DNA of 56,492 bases from an uncultured Fibrobacter sp. (GCF_947305105.1 NZ_CAMZCS010000021.1:1-56492); one strand, 5' to 3'; shown: positions 17,990 through 25,548, numbered from the stretch's first letter. Notes: generated by a model not told the origin, from the sequence alone. Numbers and translations are program-made.

Positions 17990-18016
17990 AACCAGTCTTG
18001 TATTACAAGACTGGCT
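17990..18016 (-). terminator. Hairpin between precursor and radical SAM genes (likely leaky terminator)
   Basis: CCAGTCTTGT and ACAAGACTGG form a perfect 10-bp stem with a 3-nt loop. On the minus strand it is followed by TTATTATTTTATT. A partial terminator here would give much precursor mRNA and less enzyme mRNA, a common arrangement in peptide natural-product operons. Confidence 0.65.
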
Positions 18017-18026
18017 GTGAAAAATA

Positions 18027-18485
18027 CTAGAATTCTAATAGTGTCTTAAGATCATTATCTTTAACGAAACATTCGAATTCAGCTGCTTTTGCTGCGGGAA
18101 TTGTCAATGTCTTATTTTCTATTTTCGCACCATAATTTTGAAGTTGAAGAATATGGTCCTTGTTTAGACTTGCTCCTTCTGCAAGATGAACGACGATGTT
18201 TTCACGTTCTGCGACGAAAATGTCTGTGTGAACGTCTTTATGAGGAATGAGATCTTTGTACGGAGGATTGAAGTCTTTGTACGGAGGTGTGCCACAGCGC
18301 CTATACGGAGGTGGGGCAAAGTCCTTATACGGAGGTGGAATGACAACTTTGTGAGGGTTAAGGTCTATATGAACTTTGCCAGGTATTCTTGCTTGAGCGC
18401 TTACGCTTGCTGCTGGCTTCACGACTTTTTCAACTTTCTTGGCGGCTGATAGATCCGTTCTGTTGGCTTTTTTTATGTCTGCCAT
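18027..18485 (-). CDS. Repeat-bearing peptide, putative RiPP precursor
   Basis: 152 aa. The N-terminal 36 residues are Lys/Ala-rich. Residues 43-85 carry six spaced units of Pro, then Tyr or His, then Lys or Arg: PHKV (44), PYKD (52), PYRR (60), PYKD (68), PYKD (75) and PHKD (81). The Tyr units are preceded by one or two further Pro. Residues 85-152 form a folded-looking segment (VAERENIVVHLAEGAS) that may serve as a follower or recognition part. There is no signal peptide. AGGAG precedes the ATG. Together with the downstream SPASM enzyme it is read as a precursor whose aromatic-x-x motifs are crosslinked; the chemistry is inferred. Confidence 0.72.
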   Translation of the reverse strand: MADIKKANRTDLSAAKKVEKVVKPAASVSAQARIPGKVHIDLNPHKVVIPPPYKDFAPPPYRRCGTPPYKDFNPPYKDLIPHKDVHTDIFVAERENIVVHLAEGASLNKDHILQLQNYGAKIENKTLTIPAAKAAEFECFVKDNDLKTLLEF

Positions 18486-18505
18486 TTTGTTTTCTCCTGT
18501 TGGGG

Positions 18506-18542
18506 TTATAAACTTATTCCAAAATAAATAAGTTGTTTATAA
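18506..18542 (-). promoter_or_regulatory. Inverted repeat in precursor mRNA leader
   Basis: TTATAAACTTATT and AATAAGTTGTTTATAA pair except for a 3-nt bulge, about 20-57 nt before the precursor ATG. It could be a leader hairpin or an operator. A candidate promoter lies upstream: minus-strand TAAATT at 18552-18557 and TTGAAA at 18577-18582 (19-nt spacer). Confidence 0.4.
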
Positions 18543-18643
18543 CATTAATTTAATTTATGGGAAAGAGAGTGTTTTTTTTCAAAAAAAAAGAGGATTTTTG
18601 TGTAAATTTTTCGGAACAAAGTTTGTTGTGATTGATGGATGTA

Positions 18644-18677
18644 TGTTCAACGAATGAACAATGTATTACAATGTAAT
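18644..18677. promoter_or_regulatory. Two adjacent small palindromes
   Basis: TGTTCA-5 nt-TGAACA (18644-18660) and ATTACA-A-TGTAAT (18665-18677) lie next to each other, 160-190 bp before the precursor start. They may be regulator sites. The rest of 18543-18712 is AT-rich and shows no gene. Confidence 0.3.
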
Positions 18678-18712
18678 CCGTTGTGCCAAGACAATTTGGA
18701 CGAATTTATCGA

Positions 18713-18743
18713 GAGAATCTAAAAACGTGATTTTCAGATTCTC
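18713..18743 (-). terminator. Hairpin after lipoprotein gene
   Basis: GAGAATCT/AGATTCTC stem with inner AAAA/TTTT pairing, 9 nt after the stop codon of the minus-strand lipoprotein gene. No T-run follows, so termination is uncertain. Confidence 0.4.
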
Positions 18744-18752
18744 GTTTTGCCC

Positions 18753-19244
18753 TTAGTTGCCGTTTTCATTGACAATTATGCTTGGAAAATTCCTGTTGCC
18801 GTTTATATAAAGAATTTTGGCAGATGTCATCTCGTCTGGGATTTCGAAATCAACGACCGAAATGCAACTACAGGTGGGGACTCCATCGCTATCGTAACTA
18901 GTGTTTACGAATAGAGTATCGTCAATTCTTTTTGTATGTAGTGAAAAATCCAATCCACAGTAGGTGGGAATCTTTAATTCAACAAATATAGAGCCGTTTC
19001 CCGTTTTTCGGAAATAAACTGTATCTACTTTTATAGCATCATCAAAAATGTTACTTCTTGTTTTTTGTGGAATGGTTCGGCGTAGTGCTTTATCCGATAA
19101 ACTATCTGTGAGACTTTCTTGCTTATCTTCCACTAGACAAGCTGCTTTCAATTCATAGGGAATTCCTGGCTTTTCATCGTCAGAGCACGAACATACTGTT
19201 ACCCATGTTGCCATTAGCAAAATCCATGCGATGTTTTTTACCAT
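18753..19244 (-). CDS. Small lipoprotein of unknown function
   Basis: 163 aa. Signal peptide with Cys18 and Cys20 (WVTVCSCSDD), typical of short Fibrobacter lipoproteins. The mature part is mostly beta-rich with further Cys residues (AACLV, PTYCGLD, PTCSCIS). AAGGAG lies 9 nt before the ATG. It is encoded just upstream of the RiPP-like cassette but 268 nt away with its own hairpin, so it is probably a separate unit. I do not recognise a domain. Confidence 0.7.
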   Translation of the reverse strand: MVKNIAWILLMATWVTVCSCSDDEKPGIPYELKAACLVEDKQESLTDSLSDKALRRTIPQKTRSNIFDDAIKVDTVYFRKTGNGSIFVELKIPTYCGLDFSLHTKRIDDTLFVNTSYDSDGVPTCSCISVVDFEIPDEMTSAKILYINGNRNFPSIIVNENGN

Positions 19245-19389
19245 TTTAGGACTCCTTTATGGGGTTATGGATATAAAACTAAATCTGATGCGTAAGAAAT
19301 GTAACGGCTTACGAATAAATTTACAAATGTTTTGCGTTTTTTTATGAGCCTTTCTGTTCTTTGAATAAAATGAAATTGGCTAAATTATG

Positions 19390-19395
19390 TAAATT
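19390..19395 (+). promoter_or_regulatory. -10 element of yejE-like gene, predicted leaderless
   Basis: TAAATT, then 6 nt, then ATG at 19402. No Shine-Dalgarno. Confidence 0.5.
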
Positions 19396-19401
19396 TACTG
19401 C

Positions 19402-20481
19402 ATGAAATTTCGCCTTTCGACAGAGACTTTGAACCGCCTGAAGCGCTTCCGCAAGAACAAGCGTGCGTTCTGGTCCCTTGTCGTCCTTGTGGTGGCGTAC
19501 CTGCTCTCGCTTACCAGCCCCTGGACGGTGAACGACGAACCCCTTTATTTAAAGTACAACGGTAAGTCCTATTTCCCGGCGTTTGCGCGTTACAGCGATG
19601 CGGATTTTGGCGGGGATTACCAGACGGAAGCCGATTACGCGAAGATTTTTGCCGAAGTGCGCGAGTGCGAGGAAGATGCTGCCGAGGGCTTTACCCGTGC
19701 CGGTGGTTGCCCCGAGACCTGGGCGATTATGCCGCCCATTGCACACGATCCCTTGAAAGCGGACTTGAGCGAAGACGGAACGCCCCCGTTTGCTCCGAGT
19801 GCAAGGCACTGGCTCGGCACCGACAGCAACGGCCGCGACGTGCTTTCTCGCCTGATTCACGGTTTCCGCATTTGCATCAGCTTCAGCCTCCTGTTGACCA
19901 TCCTCGGGACTTTTCTTGGAATTGTCATTGGTGGCATCCAGGGCTACCTGGGCAAATTCTGGGACACGGGTATGCAGCGTATGATTGAAATTTGGTCGTC
20001 GTTGCCGATGCTTTACGTGGTCATCCTTATCGGCAGCATTTATGGTCGAAGTTTTTGGCTCCTGATTCTCATCATGGCGGCGTTCAACTGGATTTCGCTC
20101 AGCTACTACATGCGCGCGGAATTCCTGAAGTTGCGCAGCATGACTTACGTGCAGTCGGCGAAGGTGCTGGGCTTGGGCCACCGCCATATCTTTTTCAAGG
20201 AAATTTTGCCGAATGCGCTCACTCCCGTAGTGACGCTTTTCCCGTTTACGCTTATTGGCGGTATCGGGAGCCTCACTTCGCTGGACTTCCTTGGTTTTGG
20301 CCTGCAACCGCCCACACCGAGCTGGGGCGAACTCATGAGCCAGGGACTCAATAATTTGTATGCACCGTGGATTTCGGTGAGTACGGTTGCCGCTTTGTTC
20401 GTAACGCTTTTGTTGACCACCTTCGTTGGCGAGGGCGTGCGCGATGCCATGGACCCCAAATCGGGAGATCGTTATGTCTAA
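19402..20481 (+). CDS. yejE: YejE-like ABC transporter permease
   Basis: 359 aa inner-membrane permease of the peptide/microcin C class. The N-terminal arginine-rich segment (FRKNKRAFWSL) and first helix are followed by a YejE-type periplasmic insert (about 48-115) containing KSYFPAFARY and FGGDYQTEADY. The LGTDSNGRDVLSRLIHG motif is at about 140, then five helices with the EAA-like loop (SAKVLGLGHRHIFFKEILPNA) near 255. It needs a second permease (YejB), a binding protein and an ATPase; only the ATPase is nearby. The 3' end overlaps the patatin gene by 8 nt. Confidence 0.87.
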   Translation: MKFRLSTETLNRLKRFRKNKRAFWSLVVLVVAYLLSLTSPWTVNDEPLYLKYNGKSYFPAFARYSDADFGGDYQTEADYAKIFAEVRECEEDAAEGFTRAGGCPETWAIMPPIAHDPLKADLSEDGTPPFAPSARHWLGTDSNGRDVLSRLIHGFRICISFSLLLTILGTFLGIVIGGIQGYLGKFWDTGMQRMIEIWSSLPMLYVVILIGSIYGRSFWLLILIMAAFNWISLSYYMRAEFLKLRSMTYVQSAKVLGLGHRHIFFKEILPNALTPVVTLFPFTLIGGIGSLTSLDFLGFGLQPPTPSWGELMSQGLNNLYAPWISVSTVAALFVTLLLTTFVGEGVRDAMDPKSGDRYV

Positions 20482-21328
20482 AAAGGGCTTGGTTCTTGAG
20501 GGGGGCGCAATGCGCGGACTTTTTACCTGCGGCGTTCTCGACCTTTTTATGGAAAAGGGGATTGAGTTTGACGGCGCGGTAGGTATTTCTGCCGGAGCCT
20601 GCTTCGGATGCAACCTCAAGTCCCGCCAGCCGGGGCGTGCTTTGCGCTACAATCTGCGCTTTGCGGGCGACAAGCGGTATTGCAGTTTCCGTTCCCTTTT
20701 CAAGACGGGCGACATCTACAATGCCGATTTCTGCTACCACAAAATCCCGCAAGAACTGGATCCGTTTGATTTCGATACGCTCAAGAAAAATCCGATGGAA
20801 TTCTACATGGGCGTGACGGATGTCGAGACAGGCGAGGCGGCGTTCCCGCAGCTTGTTGACGGATGCGACAAGGACTTGGAATGGATGCGCGCTTCGGCCT
20901 CGATGCCCCTGGCCGCGAAGATCGTGGAGATTGATGGCGGCAAGTATATGGACGGAGGCATTGCCGATTCCATCCCGCTGCAGTTCATGCAATCAAAGGG
21001 CTACGACCGCAATGTGGTCATATTGACGCAACCCAGAAATTACGTGAAAAAGCCCAACAGCCTCATGCCGCTGATACGCTTAGTTTATAGGAAATATCCG
21101 AATTTTGTCCGTGCGGTGGCATGCCGGCACGAGATGTACAACGCCGAGACTCGCTATATATTTGAACAGGAAAAGGCGGGGAATGCCTTGGTGATTTGCC
21201 CTGACGCTCCGCTGGGCATCAGCCGTATCGAGAAGAAAGGCGCTGAACTGCAGCGCGTGTACGACATGGGAAGGAATATTGCGGAACGTCGCCTAGACGA
21301 AATTACGGAATTTCTTTCGAAGGGTTGA
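20474..21328 (+). CDS. Patatin-like phospholipase
   Basis: 284 aa. Oxyanion-hole motif EGGAMRGLFTCG (7-18), nucleophile elbow GISAGA with Ser near 39, and the catalytic Asp in DGGI near 160. It resembles the YjjU-type cytoplasmic patatins that cleave acyl esters of phospholipids. The ATG at 20474 is chosen because the family N-terminus (KKGLVLEGG) follows directly; it overlaps the permease stop by 8 nt. Only 1 nt separates its stop from the ATPase start, so it is embedded in the transporter operon. Confidence 0.87.
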   Translation: MSKKGLVLEGGAMRGLFTCGVLDLFMEKGIEFDGAVGISAGACFGCNLKSRQPGRALRYNLRFAGDKRYCSFRSLFKTGDIYNADFCYHKIPQELDPFDFDTLKKNPMEFYMGVTDVETGEAAFPQLVDGCDKDLEWMRASASMPLAAKIVEIDGGKYMDGGIADSIPLQFMQSKGYDRNVVILTQPRNYVKKPNSLMPLIRLVYRKYPNFVRAVACRHEMYNAETRYIFEQEKAGNALVICPDAPLGISRIEKKGAELQRVYDMGRNIAERRLDEITEFLSKG

Positions 21329-21329
21329 T

Positions 21330-22463
21330 ATGTCGGAATCAGTGCGTTTACCCGTTCTCTCGGTGAAGTCCCTTTCGGTTGCGTTCGGTTTTGATAAAAA
21401 CGGGACGCCGCGCGATGGCATCCCGCCGCTGCAGGTGACCGACAAGGTGAGCTTCGACATCTATCCCGGCGAATTCTTTGCACTGGTGGGGGAGTCGGGG
21501 TGCGGAAAAAGCGTGACGGCCATGGGAATACTCCGCTTGTTGCCGCAGCCGAGCGCCCGCATTGTCGATGGCTCCGTTCTTTATCGTTCAGGAGCTGCCG
21601 AAGGGAACGATGCTTCGCTGGATTTGGCAAAAATTCCGCTGGCCGATTTGCAGAAAATCCGTGGTTCCGAAATCGCTTGCATCTTCCAGGAGCCCATGCA
21701 GGCGCTGAATCCCGTGGTAACCATCAAGAAGCAGTTGCTTGAAGTCTTCCGCTATTCCCAGCGCTCTTCTGACAGCCGTTCTAAGCATTCTTCTGATTGT
21801 CATTCCCGGCTTGACCGTGGATCTCCTTCTGACAATCTCGCCGCAATCCGCGAAATGCTCACTTTGGCGGGCTTCAAGGACATCAACCGCGTCCTGGATG
21901 CTTACCCGCACGAACTTTCCGGTGGAATGCTGCAGCGCGTGTGCATCGTGATGGCGCTGCTGCCCAAGCCCAAGATCATTATCGCCGACGAACCGACGAC
22001 CGCCCTCGACGTGACCGTGCAGGCCCAGGTGCTTGCCGTACTCAAGGACATGGCTGGCCGCACGGGTACGGCAGTGCTTCTGATTACGCACAACATGGGA
22101 ATTGTCTCGCAATATGCGGACCGCGTGGCTGTCATGTATGCCGGACGCATCGTGGAAACTGGCCCTGTCCGCGATGTCATCGACGCCCCGATGCATCCTT
22201 ATACGCAGGGACTGCTGGCCGCCATTCCCGAAAGCCATGGCGACATGCGCACGATGAAGTCCATTCCGGGAAGTGTCCCGCATCCGAGAGATTTTGCTTT
22301 AGGCTGTCGGTTTGCCGACCGTTGCGAAAGATGCGCCAGCGGCAATGCCGAACTGCAGGCGATGTGCCGTTCGGCCCAAGTCCCGCCGCGAGTGTTCGCC
22401 GACAATTCGACACAACACGAAACGAACTGCTTTGGGATGGTTATTCCACGACCGGTCTCATAA
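21330..22463 (+). CDS. Peptide-class ABC transporter ATPase with repeat insertion
   Basis: 377 aa ATPase of the DppD/OppD/YejF class. Walker A GESGCGKS at 54-61, Q-loop FQEPMQALNP at 119-128, signature LSGGM at 196-200, Walker B IIIADEPTTALD at about 215, H-loop LITHN at about 250, and a C-terminal oligopeptide-transporter tail with FADRCERC. Residues about 144-169 (QRSSDSRSK...SPSDN) lie between Q-loop and signature, in the helical subdomain, and are encoded by a palindromic repeat. The frame is intact. Unlike YejF it has one ATPase domain, so a partner subunit must be elsewhere. Confidence 0.88.
   Translation: MSESVRLPVLSVKSLSVAFGFDKNGTPRDGIPPLQVTDKVSFDIYPGEFFALVGESGCGKSVTAMGILRLLPQPSARIVDGSVLYRSGAAEGNDASLDLAKIPLADLQKIRGSEIACIFQEPMQALNPVVTIKKQLLEVFRYSQRSSDSRSKHSSDCHSRLDRGSPSDNLAAIREMLTLAGFKDINRVLDAYPHELSGGMLQRVCIVMALLPKPKIIIADEPTTALDVTVQAQVLAVLKDMAGRTGTAVLLITHNMGIVSQYADRVAVMYAGRIVETGPVRDVIDAPMHPYTQGLLAAIPESHGDMRTMKSIPGSVPHPRDFALGCRFADRCERCASGNAELQAMCRSAQVPPRVFADNSTQHETNCFGMVIPRPVS
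21795..21837. repeat. Palindromic repeat inside ABC ATPase gene
   Basis: 43 bp bounded by GATTGTC and GACAATC, containing GTCATTCCCGGCTTGACC, a form of the widespread bacterial GTCATTCCCGG...GACC repeat. Three TTCTGA copies lie in and just before it. It is read in frame as part of a serine-rich insert. Confidence 0.65.
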
Positions 22464-22464
22464 T

Positions 22465-22632
22465 CATTATGTCCTCATAGCTAAGAATAAGGAGCTTATT
22501 CAGTTTCGGGGGCCCGATGTACCTCAAGAAGCTTTTCAATTTGATATGAATCCTGCTGATCCTGTGATTCTGAATCGTTGGAGTATAGATGAAAATTGGG
22601 GCTGGAAATGGGATTTTAGATATAGGTGGTAA
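22465..22632 (+). pseudogene. Possible C-terminal remnant of a lost gene
   Basis: An open frame without its own start runs from just after the ABC ATPase stop to a TAA at 22630-22632. It encodes HYVLIAKNKELIQFRGPD, then an aromatic-rich end with five Trp before the stop (NWGWKWDFRYRW). The composition is AT-rich like the next gene and unlike the ATPase gene. It may be the 3' end of a gene whose front was deleted. No family is recognised, and it could be chance. Confidence 0.35.
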
Positions 22633-22641
22633 GATTCGATT

Positions 22642-23757
22642 ATGAAATGTATGCTTCTATGTGTATTGCTTAGTGCGACATTTATGCTGATATCGTGTTT
22701 TGGACCTTTCCCAAAAAAGAATCCTGCCGAAAAACAAACGGCGGAAACGCATGAGATTTGGAGCAGTCGATTCTCTTTTCCAAATAGTCCAAATGTCATT
22801 TCGTATCGCTTCCATAACCCTCAAATAATGTTTGATGCGTGGGAAAACATTCAAATAGACTTATCGTGCAATGAGGATAGCGTTGATATTCTTGTAATTC
22901 GTTCGTATATGGAGTGGAATAATTCGCCAAAATCTGTAAAAGAAGAACATTATAAGGCGCCTTATTCTTGTAGCATGTTTAATGAATTTATAAGACGTCT
23001 TGCCTCTGTTAAACCAGAAAAATGTGAATCACGTAATGCTTATTCGATTAATAGCGACATTAGTCCAACTATAATTTTTACTGATGGATCGAATACGCTT
23101 CGTCACGTTTCGTACTATGGGAGGTTCTGTGCGTTTGGTCGTAATGAAATGGAACGGACCCCGTTAGAGTCAATCGACTATGACTTGAGAAAGTTTATAA
23201 TGGATGCGGGAGCCTGGAAAAACTTGGTTGTAAACCGTCCTTTGCGGATTATTGATAATCCAGATGCGGTGAAATATTCTATGACATCGTCGTTAAAGAA
23301 TTTTGACAAACGTTTCATGAAAAAAAAGCAAATTTTATCATTGAATCAAGACACTTCTTTTACGTTTGTTGAAAATCTAGATGTCCTTCCATATTTCAGG
23401 GCTTATATAGAAGATAATCGCGTTGTATATGAACTCAGCGAAAATGGGAAAATTTTGAAGACAAGTGAAGATACGGATGTCCTTTCATTTGAGAAAATGC
23501 TGGAGTCATTGAGGTCTTACAAGATTGAAACATGGGTAATTTCTGCAAGTTGCAAGGGACCGTGGAAATCTTTTTATTGGAATGATGAAAATTTCTTAAA
23601 TTCAATTTACTTCCACTGCGAAACAGAAAACCAGGAAGTTTGGTCGTTGCGTAAAAAAGTAGAGGATTGGTTTAAGTCGAAGTTAAATATGTTGGAAGAA
23701 AACGAAATGAATACAGATGGTTCCAAAAACGAACCGGGCAATCAGGGAATACCATAA
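22642..23757 (+). CDS. Lipoprotein of unknown function
   Basis: 371 aa. Lipobox LISC with Cys19. No recognised domain; the mature protein has several aromatic and Cys residues (SCNED, YSCSMF, EKCES, RFCAF, ASCKG, FHCET). Strongly AT-rich and codon-biased unlike the GC-richer genes around it, which suggests acquisition together with the remnant in front of it. The ending is Asn/Gly/Pro-rich (SKNEPGNQGIP). A small lipoprotein after a truncated ORF could be an immunity-type gene, but nothing in it proves this. Confidence 0.65.
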   Translation: MKCMLLCVLLSATFMLISCFGPFPKKNPAEKQTAETHEIWSSRFSFPNSPNVISYRFHNPQIMFDAWENIQIDLSCNEDSVDILVIRSYMEWNNSPKSVKEEHYKAPYSCSMFNEFIRRLASVKPEKCESRNAYSINSDISPTIIFTDGSNTLRHVSYYGRFCAFGRNEMERTPLESIDYDLRKFIMDAGAWKNLVVNRPLRIIDNPDAVKYSMTSSLKNFDKRFMKKKQILSLNQDTSFTFVENLDVLPYFRAYIEDNRVVYELSENGKILKTSEDTDVLSFEKMLESLRSYKIETWVISASCKGPWKSFYWNDENFLNSIYFHCETENQEVWSLRKKVEDWFKSKLNMLEENEMNTDGSKNEPGNQGIP

Positions 23758-23815
23758 TTATATAGACGTTCCAGACGGAATTTTTGTCCACTTTTTTTTG
23801 GAAAATTAAGTTTGC

Positions 23816-23844
23816 TTGACAAGCTTTTCTTGCCGGTTTATATT
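23816..23844 (+). promoter_or_regulatory. Consensus promoter of Rpn-like gene
   Basis: TTGACA (23816-23821), a 17-nt spacer and TATATT (23839-23844). It is the best match to a sigma-70 consensus in the window and shows that TATATT is used as a -10 here. Confidence 0.75.
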
Positions 23845-23891
23845 GTTCGTGTTTGAAATTAAGAACGACAATATCGACGGGGGAATGTACA

Positions 23892-24833
23892 ATGGCCAAG
23901 CGCAAGCCGCTCAAGGATTGTATCGTGAAGCCGGGCGAGAGGAGCCCGTTTGCAAACTTGCTGGTGGATCTGGCCTTCAAGAAGGCCTTTGACCCGGATA
24001 AACCTTCAAGCCGTGAAAACCTTGTGAACCTGCTGAACGACCTGCTGGAACCTCAGCTCAAGCGGCCCATCAAGAACGTGTGGACTCGCAACGTGGCGAA
24101 AAACCTGAGTGGCAGCAGGGAATCCCGCACGGCGATTTTTGATTTGCACTGCGAAGACGATGCCGGAAATTTGATCGAGATTGAAGTGCAGATTCGCAAG
24201 TTGAGAAATTTTCGCAAGCGCCTCGCTTTCTATGCGAGCGAATTGGTGGCAAACCAGGCGGAGCCCGGCCAAGAGTGGAAATTTGACGTAAAGCCGACCT
24301 ACGTCATCGCGTTTGCACAGCATAACGTATTCGATGATGACCGGATTGTTCATCGTGCAACAACTACAGATTTGGAAACGGGAGAGCAGTTTGTCGATAC
24401 CTACAATTATACGGTTGTCGAACTTCCGAAAGTTCCGTTCTTCATTGATAAGAAATCCGACGATTTGAGCAAATGGCTCTTTTTCTTCCGTTTCTTGAGT
24501 CGGCTCAAGGAACTTCCTGCCGAATTTTCCGAGCATAAGTTCGAACGCTTGACGGAAAGCTCAAAAGTATCTAATTTCAGTAAGGAAGAATTCGAGGCAT
24601 ATCAAAAAATGTACCACAAGGAATGGGACCATAACGCCATGGTCGACGGCGTCTTTGAGGAATTCGCGAAAGAAATAGACGCGAAGGTCGAGGAACGTGT
24701 GTCTGAACGCATTTCCAAGGAAATCAGCGAAAGTAAACGCGAAATGGCGAAGGCTATGCTCGCCGATAATGTCCCTGTTGAGAAGATTGCCGCTTATTCC
24801 GGCCTTTCCAAGGAAGAAATCGCTCAGCTCTAG
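23892..24833 (+). CDS. Rpn/PD-(D/E)XK nuclease family protein (TIGR01784 type)
   Basis: 313 aa. The opening AFKKAFDPD...ENLVNLLNDLL and the nuclease core FDLHCEDDAGNLIEIEVQI (about 90-110, with Asp and the ExE pair) match the transposase-like Rpn nucleases. The C-terminus is a charged coiled coil (AKEIDAKVEERVSERISKEI) and ends in a short helix-turn segment (MLADNVPVEKIAAYSGLSKEE). E. coli Rpn proteins cut DNA and promote RecA-independent recombination; these genes are often present in many copies. The start is ATG 23892, with GGGGGAA upstream. Its TAG stop is the first unit of heptamer array D. Confidence 0.82.
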   Translation: MAKRKPLKDCIVKPGERSPFANLLVDLAFKKAFDPDKPSSRENLVNLLNDLLEPQLKRPIKNVWTRNVAKNLSGSRESRTAIFDLHCEDDAGNLIEIEVQIRKLRNFRKRLAFYASELVANQAEPGQEWKFDVKPTYVIAFAQHNVFDDDRIVHRATTTDLETGEQFVDTYNYTVVELPKVPFFIDKKSDDLSKWLFFFRFLSRLKELPAEFSEHKFERLTESSKVSNFSKEEFEAYQKMYHKEWDHNAMVDGVFEEFAKEIDAKVEERVSERISKEISESKREMAKAMLADNVPVEKIAAYSGLSKEEIAQL

Positions 24834-24865
24834 TCTCTAGATTCTAGCCTCTAATCCTTAACTAC
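24831..24865. repeat. Heptamer array D shared by two stop codons
   Basis: Five 7-nt units, each beginning TAG or TAA on the plus strand (TAGTCTC, TAGATTC and so on). The plus-strand Rpn gene stops at its first triplet (24831-24833), and the minus-strand cobB stops at 24862-24864 in the last unit. It fills the entire convergent gap. Confidence 0.8.
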
Positions 24866-25548
24866 TCAAACTCTTCTGCCCATTTGGGGACGACTTCTGT
24901 TGCTTTCCCTTGAATCACGACATCGGTGTAGGGGTCGTTTTCTGGAACTTCAAGGTTCAGGCACGTGACTTTTGCGCCGCAGCTCTTGGCGAAGCTCTTG
25001 AAGCCTGCCGCTGGGTAGACGACGCTGCTTGTCCCGATGTAGGCGAACTCGTCGCAGTTCCGCAAGGCATCCTGGATTTCTTCCATGTAGAGCGGGACTT
25101 CCCCGAAAAAGACGATGTCGGGACGCACAGGGCTCCCGCAAATGGGGCAGCGCGTATCCATGGTTTCTTCGCCCCGGAATTCGAATTCGTGGCCCGCATG
25201 TGTGCAGCGGAGTTTCATCAGGTCGCCGTGCATGTGCAATACGTTCTTGCTGCCGCCGCGTTCGTGGAGGTCGTCGACGTTCTGGGTAATCAGCAGGAAC
25301 TTGTCGCCCAGGCGTTCTTCCAGTTTGGCGAGCGCGATGTGCGCTGCGTTCGGCTGGTGCTCGGGCAGGCCCTTGCGCAAGAAGTTATAGAAATCCTTGA
25401 CTCGTTTGGGATCACGACGGAGTGCATCGGGTGTGCAGACGTCCTCGATGTTTTCGTGTTCCCACATGCCGTCGTTGCCGCGGAATGTGCGGAGTCCAGA
25501 TTCGGCGCTGATTCCGGCACCGGTAAGTACGACCAGTCTTTTTCTCAT
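24862..25548 (-). CDS. cobB: NAD-dependent deacylase (sirtuin)
   Basis: 228 aa sirtuin. NAD-binding GAGISAESGLRTFRG at 10-24, the QNVDDLH motif and catalytic His in LHMHGDL near 130, and zinc-region Cys residues (LRCTHAGH and CPIC). It removes acyl groups from lysines and releases nicotinamide. The Tyr-x-x-Arg that marks desuccinylating CobB appears here as FYNFLRKG, with Arg one place later, so acyl preference is uncertain. It overlaps the M20 peptidase by 4 nt (ATGA). Confidence 0.92.
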   Translation of the reverse strand: MRKRLVVLTGAGISAESGLRTFRGNDGMWEHENIEDVCTPDALRRDPKRVKDFYNFLRKGLPEHQPNAAHIALAKLEERLGDKFLLITQNVDDLHERGGSKNVLHMHGDLMKLRCTHAGHEFEFRGEETMDTRCPICGSPVRPDIVFFGEVPLYMEEIQDALRNCDEFAYIGTSSVVYPAAGFKSFAKSCGAKVTCLNLEVPENDPYTDVVIQGKATEVVPKWAEEFE

